Assembly (NCBI GenBank): GCA_003439945.1
Contig: QVRM01002189.1
Span: forward strand, 2,628,501-2,692,500
Source of the DNA: Dermanyssus gallinae
Taxonomy: Eukaryota; Arthropoda; Arachnida; Mesostigmata; Dermanyssidae
Direction: 5' to 3'
DNA length: 64,000 nucleotides
Made by a program: the position numbers and the translations under genes. Below the pieces are notes generated by a model. The model was not told the origin of the DNA, made no database searches, and was given only the letters and a program-made list of their open reading frames with translations. Shown here one piece after another: positions 24,084 to 35,840 of the stretch (position 1 is its first letter; each line of letters begins with the position of its first letter).

Positions 24084-27000
24084 GGTGGGCAGCACAGGGC
24101 TGGTGTCTTGATTCCCTCAAAACAAGGGTATCAAGCAACGTATGCTTCTTATAAAGAGCTTTTACGAAAATGAATATGGGCAACATGTGGTTTCAACAAG
24201 ATGGGTCTACAACTCACACAGCGGGCGCGACGATCAAGTTTTCCGGTTTTCAAAATTTCCGGATCATGTTGTCTCCTCAAACAGAGATATTGACTGCCGG
24301 AAATATCCTCGGATTTGAATCTTTTGGACTTGTTTAATGTGGCGTTGTAACCGCGTCTACAGAGATGCCCGAGAAAACCGTATTCGCAAAGTTATTACCA
24401 CAATAAACTACCAAATGTATCAAAATGTACTCTAACACTATGCCAAATGAATATGCTGCAGGAGGGCATTCGCCAGATGTTGTATTTCACACATTACCCT
24501 AAACTCACAACTTTACCGTAAAATAACAATAAACTAAAAACGACATTTTGACATCAACTTCACGAGAGATCTTTGGGTTGAAGTGGCATGCACTACTATC
24601 TTCTCGTATGTTTCACAAGGCCACACCCCAGAATCGCTGTCGGCTCTGCTTCAAACCTTAGACTAAGTACCACGCTACGAGCCGTCGGAGGTTCCTTCAC
24701 TGCTTACCTTCATGAGATGGACAGTAGCAGGAGAGTAAAAACTAACTTAATATGGCATTTTTTGCGCGAAATTTGCGTTTGTGATTTAATTAAATATTTA
24801 AGCCTATTGAGACAGCACTTGCATTTAGCATATGCTCATGTTCAGCAATTATAACAACTAGTTCATACTTAGCTTGCCTGCTTCCATATATTTACACATA
24901 TATGTATACGGTTCGTTAACTGTGGACAAAAGCAGATTAGCCAAGGAGCATGCCTTCTACGATGTTATAGTGAAATGATGTATTGAATTGACCACATGAA
25001 CAAATTCTTGAAGCAAAGCCCGGGTTTCATAACAATTTTACCTTACTGCAGCAATAAATAGTTAGCACAAACAGCAACCATAGTTAGTCGCTGTAATGTA
25101 TAGGTTATTATTTGCCTTAGCAAACAGCCACAAAACAGTCGTGACGTTACATTACGAGTGAACACTGTAGAAGCACAGTTCCCTATTATATCAAGTATCA
25201 GCTATTTTGGTGATCTGACGCAACAGTTTTCGCCTTGTTCTGAAGCTGGACATTGCCACAGTTTGATACTGGCTTCTATTTACTTGAAAACTAAATACAT
25301 ATATTTTACATCATATCAAAGTATATGGCCAAAAGATATTGTTACGTAGAAGGGTACGTGAGAATGTCTGATTTTCAAAGAGTTGGACTCTGCCTTTTTA
25401 TTAGTGGAGAACTAAGCTGCTGTCTCTCGACTGAAGGACAACACGGCATTTGGATCAGACCTAGCAATGAAGATATTAGGGAGCAACGGACCGCAATGGA
25501 GACCACTACCTCGCACATGTAGGATTGGAAAACGACAAAGGATATGGATGGACAATGTTGAAGTTGTTGATGCTTCAGCTCCCTTTGGCGCCCAGGCGGG
25601 AGGTTCAGGCACCAATACAAGTTAATTGTAAAAATGATTGTTGTTTCTGCTTTTACTGTTGTTGGCACTCCAAGGAAAACTAAGATCGATGTAAACTTAT
25701 CAGAGACCGGCTTAATGAAAAGGAGAGGGCAGTAGAAAAGAGAACGTTTCTCATGCCGTCGAAAAAAATCGGAGATTCAAAAAGACTTCCAAGTGTATCA
25801 TCGGCGCTTGAATCTGTTCTGTAGCTACCTGTTGCTATGTTATATCACACGGCAGAGAAGTGCTGAAAAGGCCGCAAGCACAACTTAACCTACCGGATCA
25901 TCAATCAACTTGACCATCTAAATTCACTTGGTCTTAATAATATTGGAGAATATGCAATTTTGGTTACTATCTCTTCCTTATACCGCAAGGGATAGTTCAC
26001 TTCAACGCGGGGAGCTGGAAACCCAGGGAGTCAGGGAAGCTCCAAAATCAGAGCCCTTTGTTGGATAATACGGGCTTCAATGCTGCCTTAGTTAGCGAAT
26101 TATGTCCAAAAAGTCACATGTCTACAATATCTAAAATGTTATCTTAATTCAATTCAATTCTGCTCAAAATGGCTATATTCATTTAGATATGTACTTATAT
26201 GCACTTCAAAAGATGGCCTTCATAATTATTTATCTTCTTCACGCTTCCCTCGAAAGAAGGTTTGCGACCATTGATGCTTCCGTGCTGCGTATTCCATTGC
26301 ATGGTATTTGACACATATCTGCGAGCAAAACTGCCACGCCTCTCCAACCTTAGTCGAATTGTTTGTGGTGTAGCTGGTGACAGCCTTACATGATATGAAC
26401 AAAGCGGCTTCTTGATCGGATAAACAAGCAAAGGACTCGCTTCATATATAATACAAAACACCTCTCAAGCTGGTTAAAATTGCCCTGCGCGATGGTAATG
26501 CCATGCCCTACATCAGCCCCCGAACAATCTTAAGCACGAACTGCTGAGAACACGGCCAGTTTTGAGACATTGGCTACTTCCTCGCAAACAAAGGAAGGAT
26601 CGGTTGGCCGCAGCACCCTATGAGTACAATGTCTCTGGCCGCCAATCGACCTCCACGCCTTTATTTCAGAACTTTGTTCTGCCTGACATTTATCTCAAGT
26701 CCATTTGAGACAAAGAACGCCTCCACCATAGAAGTAATGCGCTTGATGGCACCTAGGTCAGGATGTGCGGCCACGATCTCATCTACATATATCACCACAA
26801 CGGCATTTCGGTACTCCTGTCGGGCATAACCAGTAAGGTCAGCGAGGAAAAGGGTAAACGAGACGCAGCTTAGCGGGTGCCTTGCGGAATTCCCACATTT
26901 TGCTTAATATTTAATAAAGCACGCTCACTGACAAACAATAAAGTGTCCTCGAAAAACAAACTCCCTATTACGCTTAGGAAGGAGCCACCAACATCTGTGC

Positions 27001-29249
27001 CTCGGAATGATTCAACCAGCAGATGACGCTAGAAAGACCGCCACAGGTTGCGATTCAGCAACTGGGTCTCCAATGACCACCCACATGCAGGACCCACTCC
27101 GTGCTCAGGATGTACTTGTACACTAACAAGAGAGTCGCAGCATTGCCTTTGTCCTGGTCTTAAACCAGGAGTGTAGAAGAGGTAGTTCTTAGTGGATAGC
27201 ACGTGCGGATTGAATCGAGTCATATACTCTCACCCGGCACATTGCAGATGACGAAAGGCTTTGCCAAATGCCTTGACGAAGTCGATGAAGACTGCAAACA
27301 GATGAGCTCTTAGTTGTGCCACAGTTTGCTCAATTTCTGACGGGAGGACGTGAATTGCATCACGGATTCCTCGGCCTACCCTAAAGCCGCTTTGCTTCGG
27401 TAAAAAGGCCTGCACAGCTACGTGCACAAGAACGGCCTTCCATTGTTCTGTACCTTATAGTTAGCGGTGCTAGCCCATAAGGGGCAATAAAATGGAATTC
27501 CTTCAGATTGTACTTTTGACTTTGCCATGACCCCAGCAGAACTACGAAGGTCAACTCGGGGTACTCAGGGGTTCAGACTCACCCCTCTTCGGCACTCCCT
27601 GCCCACCAATTGGCGCTTCGGAATGCAGGCCGACTCGTTGTTTTTTAAACGACATCTTCTATTGCAGCTGAAGATCGAGAAAACGTATGGCTCGTAGTGA
27701 AATGTACTAAACTTGTATTGAGTTAATTATACAGGCCTTGAATTTGTATTGGGTTAGTTACAAATATTTATATTTTTATTGGGTTAATTACACTTAAGTT
27801 TATGGTTTGCTGTGCTTACACACTGATGCAAATATACTCGAGCATGTATATATATTTTAAGCGAAAGGATAACAGGTAGCCAACTTGTTGAGCAAATCAA
27901 TGACACCTGATTGATTGATTGTGCATTTTTGTTGTTTCTTTTGAGTCATACTCTAGAACCCCCTTTAATATTATATGTAGGCCGACCAGTGTTGTTGCCG
28001 TTGTTTGCCTAACTGGATCTTCTCAAGTAAATTAGTGGTACGTTGAGCGTACACGCCAGGCTAAAATGTGTGTATTTCTGTTTAAAACTAACTAGAGTAA
28101 AATATTTTAATTCAGTGTCGTTTCTGCTTCAGTATTCATAGAGTTTCGACTGAGCGATAACTAACGACAATACTATGTCAATTCTCAAGAACAATGCTCG
28201 TAATATGAAATTTGTATATCTAACTCTTTGAGTGGGATAAAATGGGATTGACTACGATTCGTAAACACAATGGTATGCGCTGATATGTGAAGCCACATAA
28301 AAGGTATTGCACTATCATATTCACAAAAATCCCCAATAGATTATATATTATCGTTCCAGAGCCCAAATCTATATTTTTTTTATTCAGAGTTCTGGCCACT
28401 CTGTAAGAGAACATATCGTTATATCTTAGCTACTTCCATCGTTAATATTGCCACGCCACTTCTAAGGTTGTTTGATAGTTTGTTAAAATATCAAGTTCCT
28501 TGTTAGTTAGACTTGGAGTACCATATAAGTCATTTTTTTTGGAATTTTCAATCTAGAATTTGTAGTCGTCACCTTCTCGAACAGCAGAATCCGTATTGCA
28601 CAATATATTAGAACCGATAGCATTATGATCTGACGGGGTTAAAATATTTTCGACTAAAAAGCTCACTACTAACATTCTATATGAGAAGGGTGCAAATAGC
28701 ATAAAATAAATAGTTTAGTAGTGTCAGCATATATATCAAAAATATTAAAAACCGCCTGCATTCATCGCTTACGATCAGGTCTGTCAACGTTAGGTCAGAA
28801 ATAAGATATTTATCTAAAGCAAAACATTCCACGTTCATTAAAACCTCAGAACATTTCTCAAGTATAGTTTAAGAAATTACAGCTTTAAGCGTGTTTTTTT
28901 ATACACGAAGAGCTGCTATAAAACAGGCAATGGATGAATAGACGTAAAAGAATAGAGTAGATCTATTCTTTTAGACGGCGTTGTCTATATAATGCATTCC
29001 TCGGCGACTTGCGGTTCTTCAGAACTGCAACTAATTTTTCTATGGTTTGTTAGTTCCGCGTTTTTCCTTTAACTAACCACTTGTGGAGTAGAAGTCGTAA
29101 ACTCTCAATGGGGCTACTCAGCTTGCCGAGAGTGTGCTTGCCCATATAGACGTTATCGCGTTCAAGTGGAGGAAGCTGTGCGCGAACCGGTCAGCCATAA
29201 TCAACGCCACGCGCTAAACTAGTGCTTATGTAGAAAGATACGCAGTACT

Positions 29250-29309
<60 letters not shown>

Positions 29310-30557
29310 AAAACTCACTTGAATATTACATTAATAATTCGTGCTAGGCTAATGGAGTGCATCTTTTCAACAAAGCCTTACAAATGTATTACATCTATTA
29401 TCGCGGATTGGGAGCTAAAGGAGGAGCCATTAAATGAAGTCGGCAACATTTGGAACAAATACAAATAATAATATTCCCAGATAAAATATTCTGATGTCTT
29501 AATTATAATTCATTTGAAGCTACCACAAAGGCTGTTTGAAAGGCTTCTTCACCTATTTTTTTTCAGACACCGGCTTGGTCTTATATTTCATTTGGGTAGG
29601 CCACAGGGACCACTACAGCAACATAACTGCATTTGTTTTTTTCTCAAACGTTGCTTTTTACATTTTGCTTGGTAGCTGCGCATCTACTTTGGGAATATTG
29701 AATGCGTATCGGTTTGTAATTTTCATTCCAGGATGGCGGATATGTCGCGCATCAAGCACACGTCTAGCAGTTTCGCATCCTGGTCTAAGTTGTCATGCGG
29801 CCATGCGACGACGGCGACTACGGGCCAGCCAGCTACTCGGAAGCGCGCGACGTACCTTTTCGAGGACATCCTTGAGAAGATGCCGCGTGTGGTTCAGAAT
29901 CTGAATATCCGTATCGCTCGGACGTAGCCTCCATATGAGGCCGGCCGTGTGCCAAGTGGTGCCTGAGGTGAGCCGATCCCTCTCGAGCAGAACTGCACGG
30001 CAGCCTCGCTTGGCCAGGTGATACAGTGTCGAACAGCCAATCACACCTCCTCCTACAACAACACATGTCCGCACATGTCCGGCCGGTGTTGAGCTAGTTG
30101 CCAAAACTTCCCGTGCATCCTACGGCGCTCACCCATATGTATTCGATCGAGTGCAACGAGGAATGCATTGCGCTTTCAATCAAGTGGCAGAGATATCGGG
30201 CTATTTGACGTATACGTTTAAATCGTTTTAGTGACGTTTAGTGAAAATATTATACCCAAGACCATCCACGGTAGCTGCAACAACTAGCATGCAGCATTGT
30301 ATTTTAGCCAACACGCCAAAAACGAATACACGGTTTACGCTAGTGCGACACCAAGTTACGTTATTCCTTTCCCTATCTAAATCGTCTAGATCATCTTCGA
30401 GTCGTTCTTTGTTTGCGAAAGCCGTCGACTCACCAACGATCACTACTTCGGCGCTCCTCGGCACTTCACTAGCGTAACATCTTCGTGATGATGCCGAAGA
30501 TGCCGAGCTGGCCCTCGCTCGCTGGCCCAACGAGCCGGCCACACGTCGCAAATGCAT
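11265..30557 (-). CDS. SARDH: Sarcosine dehydrogenase, mitochondrial (11 exons; 3' end not found)
   Basis: SARDH is a mitochondrial-matrix flavoenzyme that oxidatively demethylates sarcosine to glycine, passing the one-carbon unit to tetrahydrofolate and electrons to ETF. Exons on minus: 30557-30434, 30052-29856, 21976-21884, 21672-21468, 21080-20776, 20337-20208, 19812-19635, 19125-18900, 18392-18279, 12364-12047 and 11524-11265. All phases join without a stop, giving 716 residues against about 918 in the human protein. The start is the ATG giving [12 protein letters not shown], an Arg/Ser-rich mitochondrial presequence; the frame continues upstream only through a GTG. The FAD-binding GxGxxG motif is assembled across intron 1 ([18 protein letters not shown]). 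Later segments fit the family: [28 protein letters not shown], the aminomethyltransferase-like domain from [11 protein letters not shown], and [12 protein letters not shown]. Intron 7 uses a GC donor. The related PDPR and DMGDH enzymes are less likely given this close SARDH-like pattern. The introns are packed with retroelements. The final ~200 residues were not found down to position 1. Confidence 0.92.
12415..13053. mobile_element. Non-autonomous MITE with ~160-bp inverted repeats
   Basis: The left arm (about 12415-12578) and right arm (about 12896-13053) are near-perfect inverted copies. AATTGTAGAGCTCGT pairs with ACGAGCTCTACAATT at the ends, and CAACCAGTCTTCCT pairs with AGGAAGACTGGTTG at the inner ends. 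The middle has no transposase. The arms share GGAACATGG and TTCGGAGTGAGAGTGA blocks with the transposon at 4776-5561, so the two belong to one family. It lies in SARDH intron 9, about 50 bases upstream of the exon 10 acceptor. Confidence 0.85.
13093..13275. mobile_element. Possible Tc1-like transposon end
   Basis: A TACAGTCCCTGAAAAAAATA motif followed by GGGCCACCCA resembles one terminus of a Tc1-type element flanked by TA. No partner terminus or transposase was found nearby, so this is tentative. Confidence 0.3.
13800..16990 (-). mobile_element. APE-type non-LTR retrotransposon, nearly complete ORF2
   Basis: Reading right to left on minus. A short upstream frame (16924-16718) with [13 protein letters not shown] looks like the end of ORF1. 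An apurinic-like endonuclease domain (16672 to about 15790) follows, with [24 protein letters not shown] and [10 protein letters not shown] reverse transcriptase frame (15821-14148) has [31 protein letters not shown] (motif A), [15 protein letters not shown] (motif B) and [12 protein letters not shown] (motif C). EN and RT are in different frames near 15790, so one frameshift separates what was a single ORF2. A third, frameshifted part (about 14130-13890) contains a C/H-rich [13 protein letters not shown] motif also seen in two relatives in this window. The 3' end is near 13800, where AATAAACC is followed by a short TA run. It is 5' truncated. The catalytic RT residues look intact, but the frameshift makes it non-functional. 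The clade is not resolved. It lies in SARDH intron 9. Confidence 0.85.
16991..18278. other. Intronic sequence of SARDH (part of intron 9)
   Basis: No gene. It contains a 15-bp perfect inverted repeat (AATCACAACACAATT at 17736-17750 pairing with 17766-17780) and otherwise unique AT-rich sequence. Confidence 0.6.
17736..17780. repeat. Perfect 15-bp hairpin
   Basis: AATCACAACACAATT and its reverse complement, separated by 15 bases. Its short arms resemble a MITE remnant. It is inside a SARDH intron. Confidence 0.75.
20473..20523. repeat. Perfect 17-bp hairpin
   Basis: GCAGAAAACATATTTTA at 20473-20489 is the exact reverse complement of 20507-20523. It lies in SARDH intron 5 between exons 6 and 5. 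Confidence 0.75.
21690..21797. repeat. Two (TA)n arrays in SARDH intron 3
   Basis: TA runs at about 21693-21725 and 21768-21796 almost fill the short intron between exon 3 (ends 21884) and exon 4 (starts 21672). The first begins about 20 bases from the exon 4 acceptor. Confidence 0.9.
22090..22129. repeat. (TA)n array at the 3' end of the R2-like element
   Basis: About 20 TA units directly after the last unique bases of the minus-strand element, next to a short TATC run. It forms the tail of that element. Confidence 0.9.
22132..23878 (-). mobile_element. R2-like non-LTR retrotransposon with restriction-like endonuclease, 5' truncated
   Basis: On minus, from right to left: RT motif B-like [18 protein letters not shown], then motif C in [13 protein letters not shown], then thumb-region [20 protein letters not shown] long C-terminal part follows: [14 protein letters not shown], a zinc knuckle [18 protein letters not shown], and then [18 protein letters not shown] and [12 protein letters not shown]. 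These last match the PD-(D/E)xK-type endonuclease that lies C-terminal to RT in R2-clade elements. The frames are interrupted (breaks near 22920, 23250 and 23480-23600), so it is dead. The 5' RT motifs are missing. The 3' UTR runs to the (TA)n tail at 22090-22129 and has an AATAAA-like GATTAATAAATC near its end. It is not in rDNA but in SARDH intron 2, next to exon 3. Confidence 0.8.
23898..24048 (-). repeat. Two extra copies of the R2-like 3' terminus, separated by (TA)n
   Basis: About 60 bases identical or nearly so to the last bases of the R2-like element (TGCGATGATTTATTAATC and TTTGCACACTCGGCA) recur at 23898-23957 and 23984-24048. Both have the same orientation as the element body, and each is bordered by TA arrays. 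They are tail-only copies. Confidence 0.85.
24080..24560 (+). mobile_element. Decayed DDE transposase remnant
   Basis: Starts with CAGGGTGGGCAGCACAGG. The coding remnant reads [20 protein letters not shown], which fits the QDGAxxHxA block around the second catalytic Asp of IS630/Tc1/mariner relatives. After frameshifts come FPDHVVSSN and a C-terminal RVYREMPEK and [11 protein letters not shown]. There is no intact frame. It is in SARDH intron 2. Confidence 0.65.
24561..26194. other. SARDH intron 2 sequence without recognised features
   Basis: AT-rich unique sequence. Short open frames are not supported by any motif. Confidence 0.5.
26195..27430 (-). mobile_element. Degraded RT fragment related to the 13.8-17 kb retrotransposon
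   Basis: On minus from the right: [20 protein letters not shown], then [20 protein letters not shown] (motif A), then broken pieces with YADEIVA-like remains near 26780. The 3' part near 26300 has [13 protein letters not shown]. These parallel [29 protein letters not shown] and [10 protein letters not shown] of the larger copy, so it is the same or a sister family. There are many stops. It is in SARDH intron 2. Confidence 0.75.
27431..29855. other. SARDH intron 2, right part
   Basis: AT-rich unique sequence with a (TA)n array at 29252-29306. No gene or recognisable transposon is seen. Confidence 0.55.
29252..29306. repeat. (TA)n microsatellite
   Basis: About 27 uninterrupted TA units. No tail-like sequence is recognised at its borders. 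Confidence 0.97.
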
Positions 30558-31073
30558 TTTCAGCACGGATGTGGGCCTCGTCTGACCTCGGGGCGCCTAA
30601 AAGACAACCTTGCCAGCCTCTGACGACAGTCTGGATTTCATCGTTGGCCGGCTGAAGCGCCGCAGGTACACACTGTTTACCTTTGTACCCGCTTTACTCT
30701 ACGTTACCTAGAGCTATCGCTACTACTACTATAGCGACTACAACACACCGTTGGTTGGAGTGCCAAGTAGTTGCGAGAGATGCCACTACTGTCGAGACCG
30801 CGCTATCTCGCCGGCCACAACCGGCATCTCCGCAAGAGAGGGCCGGCCGCCGTGGCAGCGAGTAGCCATCTCGACAAGAGTCACAGGTTCTGTTGACTGT
30901 TTCTTGATACTTTCTCTACAGTCATCGCAGCATAGGAAGATACCTTTTTTGGTTTACTATTATAACTTTCACCTAAATCATATGCAAACTACAAGAAATG
31001 TCACTTTGAAAAGGCGCGTGTCGCGCCAATCGAATTCACGACTTCCATCGCTAGTTGAAAATATATATGTATG

Positions 31074-31130
<57 letters not shown>

Positions 31131-31294
31131 TTATAAGTCGTCAACGTGCTAACATAATACGCCTATATAGATAAATAGATGTTCTTCTATATATATGCAA
31201 TAACCCACCACCACATAAAAAAATTATTGAGAACGGTGGATGCATTAACCTACTGGTGCGACGGGCATGGCATTTCAGCCTACCTGCGCTGTTT
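30558..31294. other. 5' flank of SARDH
   Basis: Probably contains the SARDH promoter and 5' UTR, although no core element is distinctive. A (TA)n array lies at about 31077-31121. No gene is seen. Confidence 0.5.
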
Positions 31295-31476
31295 AAAGTT
31301 TTCGCCAGTTGGTTGACCCTCAGCCAAGATTCAACGTCCACGGAACTGTTTTACACATTGCTTCATAGACGGACCCCCATAAATACAAATGTGCAACGGT
31401 GGGGCTCAAACCCGCGCACCTATGTGTCTCCTCCGGTTGCGAGGCGCAGACTTAAGCCACCACGCCACCGGGCTCG
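31295..31476 (-). repeat. SINE-A copy with 13-bp target-site duplication
   Basis: A full-length minus-strand copy. Head GAGCCCGGTGGCGTGGTGGC, B box in GGGTTTGAGCCCC, body GTTGCACATTTGTATTTATG and GTCCGTCTATGAAGCAATG, end TTGGCTGAGGGTCA. The flanks carry a perfect direct repeat ACCTGCGCTGTTT at 31282-31294 and 31477-31489. This is the mark of target-primed retroposition and gives the exact borders. Confidence 0.92.
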
Positions 31477-31489
31477 ACCTGCGCTGTTT

Positions 31490-31679
31490 GGGACTCGGCC
31501 CGGACGACTGATTTTGTTCCGTCAAGTTCCATACCCACTAAACGCATATCTCTTCTTAAACTTCACACTCTGTCAGCCCTTGAGTGGATTTTCATTTAAT
31601 AGTGCCATAGACTGACAGGACTGTCCGAATTGATTTTCATTTAATAGTGCCAGAGACTGACTGACGTGTGCGAATCGGA
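31490..31679. other. Short direct repeat
   Basis: TGATTTTCATTTAATAGTGCCA and TTGATTTTCATTTAATAGTGCC-like sequences occur near 31590 and 31632, each followed by AGACTGAC. This is a short tandem duplication of about 42 bases. Confidence 0.5.
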
Positions 31680-32670
31680 TCAAACGGTCGTGGTCACCCC
31701 TGGGTTTCCTACTTCATCAGGCGCACTCTGCCCCTTAACCTGTATATTGAGTTCTTTGTAAGGAGTGTTGTCTTCCTGCTGTCCGAAGAGTCGCCGAAAC
31801 CGTGGTGTTCCAAAATTGGCCTCCTCTCTCAGGGTGACTTCCGCCAGTAAGGACCTCTCTTCCCACATTTCGTCCGATCCGCAAATGGAGCTTGCAAAAC
31901 CTCTTTTGCCCTCTTGGTGTGCCTCCTCTACCTCTGAGTCTGTCCATTTATCCCTAGTTGGCTGCACTGCCTCACAGACGGCCAAAGTGTGAAAGACGTC
32001 GTCACCGACTTCAATACTTCGAGGCCATTGATAGCTCAGACTGCGTGTCATAAGTCCTCTATGCCTGCGTGATCCCCAATGCAGGAGCACGCTGCGTTAT
32101 TCTAAGTACTCATTAAACAGAGCAATAGACTCTGCGATTGACTAAAGTTTCCTTTGCCTCCTTAGGCCCGTGTATGTTGAGCATCTGCCGGACGATTTTG
32201 GTCGCGCCCAAGGTGGACTCCGAGGTATCTTGCTGTTTTCACCATCGTTATCTCGATGCCGTCCAACAATAGCCAAATATATGGGCATTTTTTCTGCCCA
32301 TCAGAAAAATAGCTTCGCTTTTGGTTAGGACTGTTAGTGTCCATTAAAAGGAAACCTCGGTAAGTGCTTCTTATGCAAGGAGCTCCAGTTCAGCTGCGGT
32401 CCTGGCCCTTACTGTGACTAAGAGGTCGAGCGCATACACAATGAGTTCGGTTTCTGGAGGGAGATTTTTGAGTCGGAGCACTCCATCGTATGCTAGGTTC
32501 CCTGTGGAATCCCACAGCCATGGGAACTTCTTGCGTTCGCACCGCACTCCACAGCAACTCAGATAATCTGAGATCGGCCTGATTAGAGAAGGTGGGACCT
32601 TCTTCCGTCTAAGCGCGTATATATTATATATAGGAGACAAAAAAAGTATATACATATATTTTTTGTCCAA
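31680..32670 (-). mobile_element. R1-like non-LTR retrotransposon fragment
   Basis: On minus, the right part (32670-32371) has LIRPISDYLSCCGVRCE, then NLAYDGVLRLKNLPPETELI, VYALDLLVTVRAR and TAAELE. This is the motif B to C stretch of R1-clade RTs, with the usual ADD changed to ALD. The middle (32344-32162) has CPYIWLLLDGIEITMVKTARYLGVHLGRD, the thumb entry. The left (32090-31680) has GDDVFHTLAVCEAV, the C-terminal cysteine region. Frameshifts and the lost catalytic Asp make it dead. It is 5' truncated. Confidence 0.75.
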
Positions 32671-32683
32671 CTCATACTTTCCT

Positions 32684-32721
<38 letters not shown>

Positions 32722-33375
32722 CCTAATATTGTACACGTCATGTAATTACTCCCGATAGTGCAGTGAAATAAAACTTAATTTTATTTCATATATATATATA
32801 TATAACATACAGGCATACAACTGATATATGCATGTAACACGCATATATCACAATACTATCGTCGTGGCCTCATCAATGGATGTCACATTGTAGCAATTGC
32901 TGTGACAGTCCCGTGTAATCTCTCGATAATCTTATCAGAGGCACTTATCTTCACCACGAATACGCTTTTGAATACATGCTTAGTACTTACAAACACAATA
33001 CACACCTCTGAAAGCTTATGGCACCTGTAACGTATCGTGGAATGGCTGCGTAAACGGTGATCAGTTCATTTTAGCCCACCGTGAGACAAATGCACGCTAG
33101 TGCCCTAGCGAGTATTTTTGCGCAGATACGAAACATATCCGATCCGTCTCTAAGATACTATTTTCTGATAAATTAGTTTCTAAAAGAACCCGTTCACACA
33201 TAAGGAAGTTTTCTCTCTCTCTCTCTATCTTGTTCTCTCCTGTAAGACTGGATTATTAATTACAAAAAGGAGAAGAAACACGGTCGTTCGATGCACGCTT
33301 CTGACTACTGACACAATGTTACAATAGGAGAAAAAGGAGTTCTGCCCTGCCGCCTGCTGTGTCGATGCTGTCACG
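32671..33375. other. Non-coding, with (TA)n arrays
   Basis: TA runs near 32687-32714 and 32790-32805 and a (CT)n run near 33210. It probably includes the 3' flank of the CCDC85-like gene. No gene is seen. Confidence 0.5.
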
Positions 33376-34873
33376 CTAGGATCCAGCTACTGCCATTGTT
33401 GAAGCTCCCGGAGGAAGATCGGTTGTGTCCGGCACGCTAGCCAGCGAGGACGCTGGTTGACTGCTGTTGTTTTCCGTGCAACAGGCGGCAATCTGCTGTA
33501 CTGTCGGGCTGTAGTGCTGCTCGAGTTTGTTCCACACGACGTTGCACATGTCTCGAATGAGCGCCTTCTCTCGGTCGCTCATTGGGTCGCTCTCAAGCTG
33601 CTCGTGAACCTCGAGCACCTTGAAGGCATCGCCAACGTTTTCGGCAATGCTGCGTCGCCGTTGCTCACCCGACGGCTGCGGTAGCTGAACTGGGTGTTGA
33701 GAGGCAGCACTCTCCGTGAGGTTCGCGGCAGTAGAGCCACTCGACATGGCTCCCGCGCCCGCTAAACAGCCGGCAGCTGCTGACGCTGTCGTCGTGTGCT
33801 GCAGCGCGCCGAAATGTCTGCTGAACTCGGACGACCACGACGATGGCGAACACGAGGGGTCGATCTTGTCCGAGTCCTTCAGAAGAGCGGTTTGATCTTT
33901 CGAGGACGTCGAGGCGGGTGTAGCTTCGAGGAGGTCAGGCTTGGCGCTATCTGCTTCTGTCCGGAATCCGCTCACACTGCTGAACGACGTCGACACACGT
34001 ATTAGCAACGACGTGTTAACCTATTACTCTCATTACTATATATATAGAGTAATAGGTATTTTATTATTTATGATATTTATGCTAGTAATAGTAGCAGTAT
34101 GCTGTGATGCTAATAATGTTGATTATTAAAGCAGCTAACTCACGGTCTTTTTTTATTTGGAAGGTTTCGGAAATGCAAATGCAGGTGCGTCACGAGCAGC
34201 TAGCGTGTAATGTACGCTGCATGTAACGCAACTAGGCAAATAATGATTACATTTTAAATAACTATTCTGGTTCAGATCTAGATAATAACATAAACTTTTT
34301 ACAACGTACCGTGCCTAACCGAATTTCATAATAATACATCCGTTCACATGAGCAATCGGTAAATATGAATACATTATTATTTGATTTCGAAGGGCACTTG
34401 TTGATACCAAGAAGAAATCCCGTAATAGAAAATAAGATATCGAAACGTTTGTGGTTAGCTCGCAATAACAGTAATAGGAGTATACTAAACGCAACATATG
34501 TATGCTTTCTCAAAAACTGATAAATATAGAACGATACTGTTAGAAAACCCAGAACACAATTGTAGTGTATAGATATAGGTGTATAGATTAGTCATAGATA
34601 AAGACAAGGAATAAATGCGGAATGTGCCATAATTTTTAAACTCGCCCATTTAGAAAACCCACGCATAAACTTACATAAGAATGATATATTAGAAAACAGT
34701 TTTATGTTAAAAATAATGATGGAAAACGGATAGTGTCCCTTTCGTCACGGCTAAACTAATAAGAACCACGCTACAGAAATTAAAAGTTATGAGTTGTGTT
34801 TTCAGGACAGTAACGAGACTAAGCGTGCAGCAGCATAAACTTTAGAGCGGTTTGACAATATAGTTAAGGAACA

Positions 34874-34909
<36 letters not shown>

Positions 34910-35777
34910 CTATTCAACGGTGCTCCAGAGGTTTGTAGAAACTAGAAGACGGACGCTTGAAAACCACGACTTGAAAAAAGGAATACCAAGTGGCGCACAA
35001 ACGAAACTACAATCAAGTACGTTGCAAAAAACCTCGTTACGCGCAATATTGGCGACGATGTAGCCATCCATAACGTCGGCAAAGACTCATGGCGACAGAA
35101 AGGACCGCAGAAAAACAATAGTTGAATACATGGGGAAAGACGCAGCCTCTACAATATTGATGGCAGCAGCCACAGCGCAAACTGCCATTGACTGCGGCTT
35201 TAGTAGGGGCGCTGCCCATGACTTGGCATAAGGTTCTTCGAATCGAAAGATCATGTTACTCGAGAGAGATGTGAAACATTTCCATCCTTGTAGTTACGCT
35301 TGCAAACACTATACCTGAGTATGTGGTTCTGCCTAGTCTCCAGCTGAGTGAGCTTCTGGTTGTAGGTGTTAAGTTCATGGCTCAAGATTGCCGCCGTATA
35401 TCGTCCAAAGCGTCTCCATTCGGCCACCAGCTTATGAACCCTTTCACGTTCGTCGTCAAGGAAACAACACATATTGCGCAATTCCTCGTTTTCATTTAGC
35501 GCCTTTGCGTTCCGCTGTTTCCAATTCATGCACGCAGAGATATTGACGTTAGTGGGTAAAAACATAGCCACAAACATTGGTACAAATCTATAGCATGTGG
35601 AGGGAATCACAAATCTTGAAAGCGAGTAAAGTAATGAATTAAATAAAACACCTCGCATTAGCTACCAATTTGGACAAGATTTGCTAGACAATGTTCTAAC
35701 AGGAATAAAATAAAACCTTCCACCATCCCACACGAATTACTGAATTTAAATAAATTTGCCGTCCGAAAAAGACGGTC

Positions 35778-35840
<63 letters not shown>

